Shown: piece by piece, positions 23,616 to 35,001 of the stretch
How the letters are laid out: every line of letters begins with the position of its first letter
Numbering within the stretch: position 1 is the stretch's first letter
Origin: Zygnema cylindricum
Taxonomy: Eukaryota; Streptophyta; Zygnematophyceae; Zygnematales; Zygnemataceae
Direction: 5' to 3'
Length of the DNA: 64,000 nt
Assembly (NCBI GenBank): GCA_037447655.1
Contig: JBBHKE010001255.1
Location: 7,501 to 71,500, forward strand
Notes under the pieces: model-generated
Databases searched by the model: none
Seen by the model: the letters and a program-made list of their open reading frames with translations, nothing else
Told to the model about the DNA's origin: nothing
Program-made: the position numbers and the translations under genes

Positions 23616-24396
23616 GTGTTGTGTATCGGTAGGAATTTATCGATAACCGATATGGACCTTTTTCCGGGTTTCCGATAATCGATATATTGGTACGATATAT
23701 CGACATCGGTCTTATCGCCGATAAGTAGCCGATAATATCGGGTACTTATCGGCGATAATGCCGATAACGATAACTATCGGCGATATATGTACGGACCGTA
23801 CAGATAAATGTACGGCCTGTACACGCAACTGTACGTCGTATTCCCCGGACGCGCAGCGGACCCCCTAACTCCCGATTCCGGTAAAAAATCGCGAATTTTC
23901 CATCATTATTCCTAATTTAAGGGGGTTTTCAAAATTCCTGCTGCCAGAATTTTCAAAATATGGCGTCTGGAAATGGCGGCAGTCTGACAAGTGTGTTCGT
24001 CTACTTCTTTCAGTCTGTTCGTCTTTTTTTGGAAAAAGTTTGATTCAGAAATTTTACAATGTATTTTATTTTTTTCGTTTCGATAGTATATTTTTATAAC
24101 AATAAAGTATTAACTTATATTTGTCGACGTTTATGTGCAGCGCTGTCCGTACAGATTTTCAGTTAAATAGATACGCGGAACAAATTCTTATACGTGGCAT
24201 TCCACGCTATATAATGAAAATTATATAATACAATATGTTATATAGTACTATTGTATGCATACTATATTTTTAAAAAGTTATCGCCGATATGGAATTTGTT
24301 GGTCCCAGACCGATATATCAGAACCTCTGACCGTTCGATAACCGATAACTATCGGTATCGGTGTTATCGCGATAAGTATATTTATACACAACACTA
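23614..24396. mobile_element. TIR element with CGATA-rich ends (copy 1)
   Basis: It opens TAGTGTTGTGTATCGG and closes ATACACAACACTA. Both subterminal regions are dense in overlapping 'atcgataaccgatat' palindromes. A relative lies at 30889-31348. No transposase is seen. TA stands at both edges, so TA target duplication is possible. A hAT origin cannot be excluded because no 8-bp duplication is visible. Confidence 0.65.
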
Positions 24397-24502
24397 CTAA
24401 ACAGGTCAAATCATCCCCGTGTTTCCTGCTGTTGACTGCAGTCTACACTCTATGGGACAGTCAACACCCTACGGTGCTGTAGTCCGTACTCTATATGTGC
24501 AT

Positions 24503-25837
24503 ACCATAGTTCAAAAGTAGGTGAAAGTAGGCCCATACAATATGCCTATTGTATGCAAAACATACAATATGGCCTTAAGACCCATATTGTATTGGTCGCA
24601 AAATGAAAAATAATAGTAACAGGGTTGAGTTGCACATCGATCGATAGAGAATTAAACGTCATGTCTAAATTTTGAAAAACATTCGGACAAATTTTGATTT
24701 TCCGTGAGTTTTGAGGTATTTTTTATTTAAACCGTCAGATTTGGACGATCGGACGGTCTTCGATCAAAGTAGTGATCTGAGAAGATCACATGAAAAGCTC
24801 ATAACACAACTTACGATAGGACTTACGTTCGCGTTTTTTTTTCCGGGTTTTTTTTCCCGCGGAATGTCATCCTACGCCGTGTCAGTTCGCTAAAAAAATT
24901 CGTCCAGCGGCGTGGGCTGTACTATGATGATACGTCAGATTCGTACGTTCGTACAAGAGTGTGCACAACGCACACACATACAGTATGCTTACTCTGCGCG
25001 AGTTTTGTGCCAAGTTTTGAGCGCCTACCAAAGGCCCACCATAAAAACGCCTACTTTTGAACTATGGTGCATACATTGGATCGCACGCGATGCGTTTTGA
25101 CGTACGATACGCGAAAGACGTTTCTTAACTTCTCCAGAACGGCCTTCCCGGCCACCCGGAAACGCCTGTTCGGCGGCCGTCGGATCCGATGGGAAACGAA
25201 CCGGAAGGTGAAAGACCGCCGTCGATGGGAGATCTTGGTTGGCCTCGCGATGGCGACGCATTTGAAATCGAACCGAGCGGCCGACAGACCCAAAACAATG
25301 CCAAAGGTATGGATAAAGTACATTACTGTAATGTACTAGGCAGCCACTACAGGAAATAAGCGCAACTGTGGGTCTTAATCATTTTCAAAAGTAGGCGTTT
25401 TTTGGTAGGCCTTTTGTAGGCCGCCTTTAGCGTAAGTTGTGTTACGGGCTTTCCCATGTGATCTTATTAGATCGCCACTTTCATCAGCGACTGTTCGATC
25501 GTCCGAATCTGATGATAGTCCTATCGTAAGTTGTGTTATGGGCTTTTCATGTGATCTTCTGAGATCATTACTTTCATCAACGACCGTAAGATCGTCCAAA
25601 TCTGACGGTTTAAATAAAAAGTCGCTCAAATCTCACAGAAAAAAATTTTTTGTCCTATTTTTTTTTCAAATTTAGACATGACGTTTAATTCTCTATCGAT
25701 CCATGTGCAACTCAACCCTGTTACTATTTTATTTCATTTTGCGTCCAATACAATATGGGTCTTAAGGCCATATTGTATGTTTTGCATACAATAGGCATAT
25801 TGTATGGGCGTACGGTCACCTACTTTTGAACTATGGT
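24503..25837. mobile_element. Long-TIR element with a GC-rich internal segment
   Basis: The left arm (24503-24825) and right arm (25516-25837) are inverted copies over about 320 bases, starting ACCATAGTTCAAAAGTAGG. An internal copy of the arm end occurs at 25047-25066 and a partial inverted copy at 25382-25402. Between them, 25110-25300 is markedly richer in GC than the arms. An 86-90 bp duplication (about 25432-25515 and 25525-25610) extends the right arm. Long arms fit Mutator-like or foldback elements. No transposase is seen. Confidence 0.7.
25110..25300. other. GC-rich segment inside a TIR element, possibly captured DNA
   Basis: This block has open frames on both strands and a base composition unlike its surroundings. 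It lies between two inverted copies of the element's end. It could be a gene fragment picked up by the transposon (Pack-TIR type), but I do not recognise any protein in it. Confidence 0.35.
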
Positions 25838-26180
25838 TTTAATAAAGGGAATTGATCATGACAGTGACTGTTTTGGTTGCGCACAGTCACTTACGTCACT
25901 TTGTCACAAATTATACGTTTGAAGTACATATTGGTACAAATAAAGTATCGTTGAGTACAAATTTGACGGTCAATCGGTTAGACAACTTTGACTTTCAAAA
26001 TATTGTTTCAACCGCTTAAAATTTTGTCGCGCTTGCGGACATCGACCGTCATAATAAAATTAGCAATTCACACGGCCGACAAACGTTGAGGGTAACAAAA
26101 CTGTGGCAACCACATGTAAATAAAAGTGTTGTAGACACTCACTTTTTGTCTTTATGTGAGCTCCACGGTGAGAGCACTTA

Positions 26181-26846
26181 GGGTATGGTTACATCAGGAG
26201 GTCTCTGTAATAGTACGGACAACAAAATTTATGTATTACAGAGGCCTCGGTTACATCGCGTATCGTCTGTAAATAAGTTTTTACATACGTGTTGTGATTT
26301 GAGTGGCTCTACGTAAGTCGACGATCAAATCTCTAAAATTGTCAAAGATTTGAGAACCGACCATTTTCGTATGGATTTCCGCACTTGCGTATTACGTATG
26401 TGTACTTCGCAAGTGTATCGCGTCAATGTACCTCAAAGATCTCATTCACTCTGCTGACTTTCAAGAAAAAACTGTATTTCTTTTCAGCAAAGATTTTACG
26501 GTCACCTTGTCCGAAGGCACGTGACTTTGGGGCGTGTGAAAATTTTCATTTTTTATCGACGCACGTGTGTATCGTCCAGGTGTAGCGAATTGGCAGGTTT
26601 TGTATTGGGGAACCCACCTCCGCGAGGTGTGTTCACCAATACAGAGGCGTATGGAGCGATTGCTTCGCAGATGAAGACCAAATTGTAATCGGACGGTCGA
26701 AGTTTTCTCCCGGATACTTGGAGAATGGTAATCTTACTTTCTGTAATGTTGTTTTCAATAAACTCACGAAAACATAGTACGGCATGGTACGGGCAAGTAC
26801 AAAATTATGTATTTAACCTCACTTTTTGTCTGATGTAACCATGCCC
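26181..26846 (+). mobile_element. TIR element 1, Tourist/Harbinger-like
   Basis: It begins GGGTATGGTTACATCAG and ends CTGATGTAACCATGCCC, flanked by TTA on both sides (26178-26180 and 26847-26849). A TTA target duplication and GGG…CCC ends fit PIF/Harbinger MITEs. The left end also forms a hairpin (gaggtctctgtaata / tattacagaggcctc). The inverted truncated copy is 10410-10797. Confidence 0.8.
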
Positions 26847-26849
26847 TTA

Positions 26850-27554
26850 GAGCGTTGTTCCATTAGGCGGTCCTTGTAAACATCAAAAAATCGTTTACTA
26901 AAGCGACCGTTCTATTGTGGCGGGTCAGTAACAGACATTGTTTTTACGTGGCACACTTTGATTTGGCCACAAAATAGAAGAATACGATTCTACTAATCTT
27001 CATATAATATCTAACAGCGAATTGTGACCACATATTTGTACTAGCGAAGGTAAAAAGTGACTTGTACGACGTATTAAATAAAATCTGTTTGGGCGGACGA
27101 AACTTATGATGAGTAAAATTGTACGAAAATGTCAGAAAGGTTCGTCGATGGCGACAGAAGCGTGAAACAATATCCTACGTCAAAGATTTTCTTACGGCTT
27201 CAGGTGGAATCGCATCCTCCATGGCGAAAGGCACATGTCATACGCGACGTGTACCCACGTGGTCGCGCGGTCGTCGTGGATATTTGTGCACTTTTCCACG
27301 AGGCACGATGCTATTCGTTCAGGCGCTGAGAATTAACCTACTCCGGGTCATTTGTTGCAAACTGAAAGTGTCAGACGATGGCGTATCCGATTATGCATCC
27401 GACGGTCCACGTTTATGCCCATAAACGTTGAGAATGAATTTTTTCATTCAGTAGCGTTGATTTTCTGACAAATATTTTTTTTTGGTACGGCACTGTACGA
27501 AACAGTACGACTTTCAGTAAACAACAACATTTTTTCCCTAATGGAACCTCACTC
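26850..27554 (+). mobile_element. TIR element 2, Tourist-like
   Basis: It begins GAGCGTTGTTCCATTAGG and ends ccctaatggaacctcactc, with TTA on both sides. Full copy at 10801-11502, partial copy at 11824-12170. Short frames inside are not genes. Confidence 0.75.
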
Positions 27555-27557
27555 TTA

Positions 27558-28700
27558 GGCCGCAAGGTTGAAATTGAATCGTGTAAGCGTTACATTAAAC
27601 TTAGACGCAAATTGAAACGAAACCTCTTTAAACAAACAAAACTACTGTAAGTTTTGTATAGAAATATTAAAATGCACAAAACGAAATTTTGTTGTCAATG
27701 TAGGAATGTTGATTCGTAGATAGTGTGGCTCGATCTCGTCGCGTGTGACGACGCGCATTTTTTTCATTTAATTTTAATTGATATTTTTACGCCAATTCGT
27801 TTTATTCCTAGTTGTTCAAATAGCTCAATTTTTTCATTTTTTTCAGTTTCTACGTATTTTATGTGACTTTTGAAAAAATCGCAAAATAATGTCTATTGTA
27901 AACTGAACGGGCGATTTACGGAAACCTATAGACAAATCACGGTAACTGTATGGTTTTTTACGGAAATTGCACGGAAATTGACGAAAAGATACGATGCACG
28001 TATTAGTACTTTCTGTTTTGCAAATTGAACAGAATGTTCACGGATACGTACGCAATTTTATTGTACATCTACGGACAATTTCAAAAAAAGACGTTGTGGC
28101 GTCACACTTTTTGCGCGCCGTAAGTTCAAAATGTGTACGAACGTCTTTTCTTCAAATTTTTGAAAAGAAGTCGCCATGAAAACTTAAACGAATCTTGGAG
28201 GAAAACAACATCACTGACGCCACGGTACTATTATTCTTACAAAGTAGACGCATTGCACAAAAATTGAACCTGGTCCTACAAGTTCTGTTGATAAATTGAT
28301 ATTGAAAGGTTAAAAACCAATTGTTGTAAACGTTCCGATGTATAATTTGGTTGTAATATTTATTTAAAAAATAAAAAAAATTATACCGCTCGTTTAACGG
28401 TAAGCGTACAAACTGCGGTACATGTTCAATTTTTTTTTTTAACATATACGAAATTGTACGAACATAATTTCATTAAAGTTTTTTACAATTTTTTTAAATC
28501 GACCTCTCCAGTTTCTACGTATTGTACGCGCGTTTAAATCGTGCCTAAATTGCGTTTTCAACAACTATGGTTTTATTATAGTGTACAAAGTTTAATATTT
28601 CCGTACAAGTCATATAGTACTTTAGTTTAAATAGGTTTATTTTCACTTTGCGTCAAATTTCAATGTAACGCTTACACGATTCAATTTCAACCTTGCCCCC
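27558..28700 (+). mobile_element. TIR element 3 with ~100-bp inverted ends
   Basis: The left end GGCCGCAAGGTTGAAATTG and the right end caatttcaaccttgccccc are inverted copies, and similarity extends about 100 bases inward. It is preceded by TTA (27555-27557) and followed by TA. The interior is AT-rich and non-coding. Confidence 0.7.
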
Positions 28701-29034
28701 TACGTGCTCTCACCGTGGAGCTCACGTAAAGACAAAAAGTGATTGTCTGCAACACTTTTATTTACATGTGGTTGCTGCAGTTTTGTAACTGTAAACGTTC
28801 GCCGGCCGTGTGAATTGCTAATTTTTTTATGACGGTCGACGTCCACAAGCGCGGCAAAACTTTAAGCGGTTGAAACAATATTTTGAAAGTCGAAGTTGTC
28901 ACCGATTGACTGTCAAATTTGTACTCAACGGTACTTTATTTGTACCAATATGTACTTCAAACGTACGATTTTTGACAAAGTGACGTAAGTGACTGTGCGC
29001 AACCAAAACAGTCGCGGTCATGATGAATTCCCTT

Positions 29035-29630
29035 AATGAAATTGTTATCTGCCTGTTTTATCTCCCGGTATGGGATTGTACGGTTTGTCTTAAATATGGG
29101 TTGTTGAATTAGGAAATTGACAAAAAAACAAAAAATACCCAACATAATGATGTTGGTCCCAAACGACATCCATTACGCTAGTGAGATTGTCCTCAGTTGC
29201 CACGTGGCAAGAGTTTAAATATTTTTTTCCCAATCATGTTGGCCCTGTCAGCTTTCACATATTCACAAACTTAACTAATGAAAAAAAAAAAAAAACATCC
29301 AAGACTAGGGACCCACATATGTTCCTTACTTTTCATTTTTTTCCTTTTAAGAAGGTTCATGACTTTTCTTTTTTTTCAAAAAAGAGTTAAGACCAAAAAC
29401 AGCAAGAGAACACCAACACTAACAAACGAGTGACTGATTCATTTTTGTACGTATTTCTTTTTCCCCCTTTCCTCCCTTTTGTTGATGTTACCTCCTCATT
29501 TCCACCCACACCATCTTTTTCACTCTCCATTACACATATTTTCCCTTCTTTCTAACCTATCATTTCAACATGTTTTCCTTTGTTTAGCCAATTTTTTTAT
29601 GAACATATTTGTGCTCTTTATTGCGATATT
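29035..29630. other. AT-rich stretch, nothing recognised
   Basis: Long A and T runs. No frames or terminal repeats are supported. Confidence 0.4.
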
Positions 29631-29636
29631 GTGCTC

Positions 29637-29677
29637 TTTCTCTCTCTCTCTCTCACTCTCTCTCTCTCTCTCTCTAA
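29637..29677 (+). repeat. (CT)n microsatellite
   Basis: tctctctc with one interruption. The reverse strand gives an RERERE frame that is not a gene. Confidence 0.95.
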
Positions 29678-29701
29678 GAAAAAAATGGGAAAAAAATAAT
29701 G

Positions 29702-30190
29702 GTTGAGAAATAAAAAACAAAACAATATCATCTACGCGAAAGCTTTCAGATAAACACACTTACAACAATATGATAAAACATAACATAAAAAAAACAGATA
29801 TAGATAGGGGGGAAGAGAAAAAGGAAAATGAGAGAGGGTGTGAAACAGATAAAAAGAGAGAGAAACAGAGAGAAAGTAAGAACGAGAGAGAGAGAGAGAG
29901 ATGGAAATAGATATAGTTGAAAAATGACAAAAATAAAAGGAAAAAAATCATGTTGGAGAAATAAAAAACCTAACAATAACAACCACGCGAAAGCTTTCAA
30001 ATAAACACACTCACATAAATATGATAAAACATAATATCAACAAAACTAAAAGAGATAGGGGGAAAGAGAAAAAGGGAAAATGAGAGAGGGTGTGAGCAAG
30101 ATAAAAGGAGAGAGAAACAGAGACAAAGTGAGAGCGAGAGCGGGAGAGAGATGGAAATAGATATAGTTGAAAAATGAGAAAAATAAAAAG
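29702..30190 (+). repeat. Tandem direct duplication, two units of ~245 bp
   Basis: Unit 1 (29702-29950) and unit 2 (29952-30190) both run from gagaaataaaaaac through acgcgaaagctttca and a GA-rich block to atggaaatagatatagttg. They differ by scattered substitutions. Their opposite-strand frames (hydrophobic, S/L/F-rich) are translations of the GA tracts, not genes. Confidence 0.88.
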
Positions 30191-30888
30191 AAAGGTGAAT
30201 GAGACCAAAGTGAAAAATATGAAATTTTGTAACAAAGTAAAATAAAGCAAAAAATATTTTGCCAAATATCAACATGACAAATTATTAAAACAAAAAAACA
30301 AAAGGGAAATAATGTCTTTTTACTATAATCAGTAATTTGATGTTCAAAATAAAAAGATTAAGTACTAAGTTTGCTTGTAGAGTAATAATGGATTAGTTAC
30401 ACTACATCCATGAGATATTCATTGCAAAAGACAAAATAGTATAACTAATATTGGTCCCAAAAGACAAAAAAATGTAAGTACTAACGACCACCGTCGGAGT
30501 CGATAACATCAACCACTAACAAAATCGAGTCGATGCTAACGATTACTAACAAAATCGATGGACAACAGGGTTAATAATGAAAATCATATGAAAATCATAT
30601 TCCATTTATGAGATATATAATGAAATATTTTTTAAATTGTCAACATTTTTGGTGAATAACTGAGATAGATAAATGCAACGCAAAAATCATTCGATAAGAT
30701 AAAAAACACACAAGTATAATAATTTGAAAGTGTGTTTGAGTTGTATACTTTGAATCCTTGCTAACGTTAATAGTGTTAATTTGCCTTACTCTAAATTTTC
30801 ACCTTTGAAAATAAAATAGATTTCATAGTTTTATTACTGTTTTATGTTAGCATAGGTACAATCTAATTTGCGTTTGTTTTTCCAATTT
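30191..30888. other. AT-rich stretch, nothing recognised
   Basis: No gene, RNA or inverted repeat is supported. Confidence 0.4.
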
Positions 30889-31348
30889 TAGTGTTGTGTA
30901 TAGGCAATGTTTTGCTGATATTCGATATAGATGTTTTTTTAGCTTGCAGATAATTTAATTATTGGCACGATATATCGACATTGTTGTTATCGTCGATAAA
31001 AAAACGATAACATTAGTTTGTTATCGCGGTAGCAAAGGTACCAATATTTATTGGCAATAATTGTATTGTTCATGTTACGGCTAATTACGTCGCATTGAGC
31101 CACAATTATTCCGTTACACAGAGTACAGAATGGGTCGTTACACGTGGCATGTCACTTTATATATAGTGAAAAATATAATACACTATATTGTAAAGTACTA
31201 TTATATAGGGCATTGTACTTTCCTACTTATCGACAATAAGGAATTTGTTGGTCTCGGAGCGATACATCGGAATCCCTGACCGTTCAATAACCAATATCTA
31301 TCAATATCCGTGATGTCGCGATAAAATATTTGTCGATACACAACACTA
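30889..31348. mobile_element. TIR element with CGATA-rich ends (copy 2)
   Basis: It starts TAGTGTTGTGTAT and ends ATACACAACACTA, as at 23614-24396, with shared blocks such as acgatatatcgacat and ggaatttgttggtc. It is shorter (460 bp) and more diverged. Confidence 0.65.
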
Positions 31349-33430
31349 CTGATTTAAACTATTTTAAAATAATGTAATGTGCAAAATGTTTTTGTTCGTA
31401 CTAAATAAATTATTATCCCTAAAAAACGTATAAAATAAGTGTCACATAAAAGCGTTGATACAAGAAATTGAGTTCCTCGACATGAAAAAACGCAACCATA
31501 TTTGATTTCCCGTCATAAAAACGAGGGGAAATGGCGCCAACTTGTTTTCATATGTTCAAGTGTTGCATATATAAACACAAGCTATCACAGCTACGATATC
31601 AGGATGTGTATCTAAGTTAGTGTTAGGTGTATATATTCACGTTAGTTTTAATTGGCGTTAAGCATAAACCGAAGATAAAATTAATGACACTAATTTGCTA
31701 TCAACAAAAACTTTTCTTTAACTCTATTAGGGATCCACGTTGTAGTAAGCGTATCTGTATTCACAAAACGAATATACATGAACCAAAGTTGCACAAATGC
31801 GAAAAAATAATACCTCTCTACAGAAATAAATGTGTATTAACGTATAATTGAAAAACAACACATATCAGTTATTATAGAACTAAAAATGTATTTTGACGCA
31901 ATTTTTCAAGTTTAGTTGTGGAAATGAGAGAAAGAAGGTGGAGGGGAGTGGGAAAGCATTGAAAGAGAAAGGTGAGCATTGAAAAAAATAATGTTCTATA
32001 TAAGTTATTGAGATCGGATAGAACAGAGAAAGCCCATAAGAAAGTAATATAAAAAAGGAAAGTTGAAAAAACGTCCAATGTATAAAAATGGATTAAATGT
32101 GTTTTAAGAGGTTGGATAGTTTGTAATAAGAAATGTTGTTTGATTGAGTGGGAGGAGGTAAGAAAAAATTTGTGTCGAAGAAATGATTCACGGGATAATG
32201 GAAGATTAACAAAATGAAGGTTGAAGAGGTGAAAAAAAAGTCTTTGAAAAATAAAACAAAAAGGATACTGGTTGAAAAAAACAGGAAAATTAAAACAAAT
32301 GTTAAAAATATAATGAACGTTAATGCAATAAAAATGGATTGAATAAAATGTTTAGAAAAGGTTAAAAATATATCAAAACTAAATTAATGTGAGAAAAAGA
32401 AAGAAAAAATGATTTCAAGCAAAAGAGCCTTCATGGACATTAAGTGACAAAAAAACACGTGAAAAAGAAATCGAAAGAATAGAAATTATAAATTTTACAA
32501 TTTGAATTTTATGTTAATACTCCCTCTCGATAATAAGAGTTAAAATTTGATAATGAAATAGGAAAATAAAAGCATACTCTGCTAAATTAGACAATCAAGT
32601 GTGTGTTTGACTAAAGAAGAGGGGAAAGTAGAGAGAGAAAGAGGGAAGGGGAAAGAAAGGCCAAAAAAAAAAGAGGACGACGGCATGGGAGGGGGAAAAT
32701 GGGGATATTCAAGGACAAATATATTTATTCTCGATAGTTTAACATTTTTCTTTATGAAAGGTTTCCGTTAAGAGTTGCCATTAATTTCACTAGCACATAT
32801 ATTGGCAGATGTATATAGGACGAGGTAGGGTATGTGTCTATATCATTGTTACTTCGAATAAGTACTTTACATTTTAGTGAAGATTTTCCGTACTAGTTTT
32901 TATAGCATTCTAATGTGCGAAAACGAAATTAGAACTCTGAAAGGTGAAGATTGTATACGCGGGTAGAACTTCTAACGATTAAAGATAACTACGAAACTTT
33001 TGATAATCGTGACGTCATTGAAAACAACGATGATTAAATGCGTTTATCTTTTTCGTAATATTATAGACGCTTAGGGGTTTGTAACTTAATGATGTCACGC
33101 TCACTTATGACAACGTCGACATCATTATTTAAATAACTTTATGCCATGGCTTCCTAATTTCGTTTTTTATACTTTTCACACTCTACTTGCCATCAAACCA
33201 TGCCTCAAGGCAGTCAAAAGAATAACTTTTCAAAGATATTTTATTTCAAACTAGCATTGTTGTAACAGTAATAGTGGATCGAACTTGTTCGTAAATGGGT
33301 ATTGTTACAAATATAGAGTTATGAATTTGGTAGACGTCAGCAAAAGAATCGCATTAATTAGAGTTGTATTTTAAAAGATATAACGATTGGTGTATTTAGC
33401 CGACAACACGAGGTCAAAATAACGAGTGGG
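31349..33430. other. AT-rich stretch, nothing recognised
   Basis: No frames with coding character and no repeat termini. The purine-rich patch at 32620-32700 is low complexity. Confidence 0.4.
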
Positions 33431-33435
33431 TGTTC

Positions 33436-34228
33436 ATTGTAACGGGTTAAAGGTCAAACTAGCCGCGGAATTTTAGGCGCACGTTTAAAAAGTACCAAAT
33501 GAATCAATATTCGTTTGATACGCACGATGGTTCGTTTCGTACAATTTTTAGTACAAAACGTCACTTTCACTTTATGAAATTCTGTGGGTAGTTTCGCATG
33601 TGAAATTTGCGACGCACCTTCGTGCGAAGTCGCGTTTTGATTGGCGCGCATTTTTGCAAGTAATGTTACAGAGTGAAATGCAACGTTTGATTGGTTAGTA
33701 AATCCTACGTAGTTAGTAAGAGATTTCACACGTTTTTGCATTGGTCTCTCTGAGTCCTAGCTGATCAATGATTGGCCCTAGTAAAAACCTGATCAACGAA
33801 GCGTTGACTCTGGCCTGGCTAGTCTAGGGCAATGATGGATAAATAGTGAAGTCTAAGAGGAAAGGAAACATATTTTCCTTTAGAAAAGTTTGTGGAAATT
33901 CTGAGTGATCTTGGTCTTGAGCGATTAAAACCAAATTGGAGCAATGGCATTTTTGCACTGAAATCTCTTCCTAACTAAGTGGTGTTTAAGTAGTTAAGAG
34001 ATAGAATTATTAAGAGTGGAGAGTAGTGGAAAATACTTTAAAAGAAAGGTTGAGCCACGAGGGCAAGAGACCAAGCTAATGTTCTGTGGACAAAAGCTTC
34101 TTCTAATTTAAAGTTTATCCTATGTAAGTGCTTTCCAATGTGAATGTGTAATTTTCCAATATGTGGAATGTGTGGTTAAAATTGGTTGTAGTAATGGGAT
34201 TTTATGAAAGGTAGGAGATCTTATTACA
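33436..34228 (+). other. Probable 5' LTR region of a gypsy element (left edge uncertain)
   Basis: The right edge is set by the sequence ttattaca, two bases before a primer-binding site. The left edge might be the tgtaacgg at 33436, but no second LTR copy is present in the window, so the interval is inferred. Confidence 0.35.
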
Positions 34229-34230
34229 TA

Positions 34231-34242
34231 TGGTATCAAAGC
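34231..34242 (+). other. Primer-binding site for tRNA-Met(i)
   Basis: tggtatcaaagc differs at one base from the standard plant PBS complementary to the 3' end of initiator tRNA-Met. It sits two bases after a ...ACA end, the standard layout, and the gag region follows. Confidence 0.75.
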
Positions 34243-35001
34243 TTTGGTTAGAAGCGAGGGAGAAGCTTGCTCACTCGAAAATCGACTGCCGTGACCGGTG
34301 AGAGTGCTCTGACCTGTGTCGGTGGAACCACAATGTGAGTGGTAGGGGATTGGAGGGAAACTAAGTGACTACACTGCCAGCGGCCGCTTGTTAGATTTTC
34401 GGCGTGCTTAGGCCCTAAAGAATCACGCGGGGTGAGCAGTTTGGCCATCGTTGAATCTCACTCCAATTACGTAGAGGCCAAACAAACTTGCCTTCTCCTA
34501 GCAATGAATCATGTGTAGAGGGAAGGCTTAAAGCCATAAAATGTGAGGATGTGAGGTTAGATTTGAAAAGATCCTGATCTAGTGGGAAATGGGAAATTTG
34601 CTAACGGAGGAGAAGGAAAGTGGAGTACTTTACTTCTTCAAGAACAAATAAGTCCTGAAATGATTCAAAACTTTTCAAACCCTAAATTGTTACCTTTGAT
34701 TATTTTCAATTTTGATGTTGCAAAATTTTTGGTTGAATTTTACCTTTGAGAGCTTTCAATTTTGCTGTTGCAAAATTTGTGGAGAAACTTTTTACCTTTC
34801 TATTTCAATGTTTGGGAAAATTGAATTTTCACTAACTTACTTTTAATGTTTATTTGATTTCTCACATTTTAATATCTTTTAAATGATTTGTTAAGGAACG
34901 GAAGTCTTCGATTAGAGAAATCTAAGGACTTCAAATCTGTTGCAAACTTTTTTGGATAAGTATACTATACTTTTCTCATTGTTTGATTTTATTGTCTTAT
35001 A

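Larger units (their letters stand above)
25847..29032. mobile_element. Foldback/palindromic element interrupted at its centre
   Basis: The arm 25847-26177 (GGGAATTGATCATGAC … GTGAGAGCAC) is the inverted copy of 28703-29032 (GTGCTCTCAC … GTCATGATGAATTCCC), about 330 bases each with scattered mismatches. The arms originally met with almost no loop. The 2.5 kb between them is three other elements placed at the centre. No coding capacity is seen. Confidence 0.8.

Noticed and set aside
25025-25339. Overlapping frames of about 80-90 codons on both strands
   Set aside because: Open because the segment is GC-rich; no domain recognised. Kept only as possible captured DNA, not as a gene.
27119-27424. 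Plus-strand frame of 101 codons, similar to one at 11088-11372
   Set aside because: The similarity is explained by both lying in copies of TIR element 2. The frames are not conserved end to end between copies, and no transposase motif is visible.
29479-30275. Hydrophobic F/L/S-rich frames on the minus strand and RERERE frames
   Set aside because: Translations of CT/GA simple repeats in a tandem duplication.
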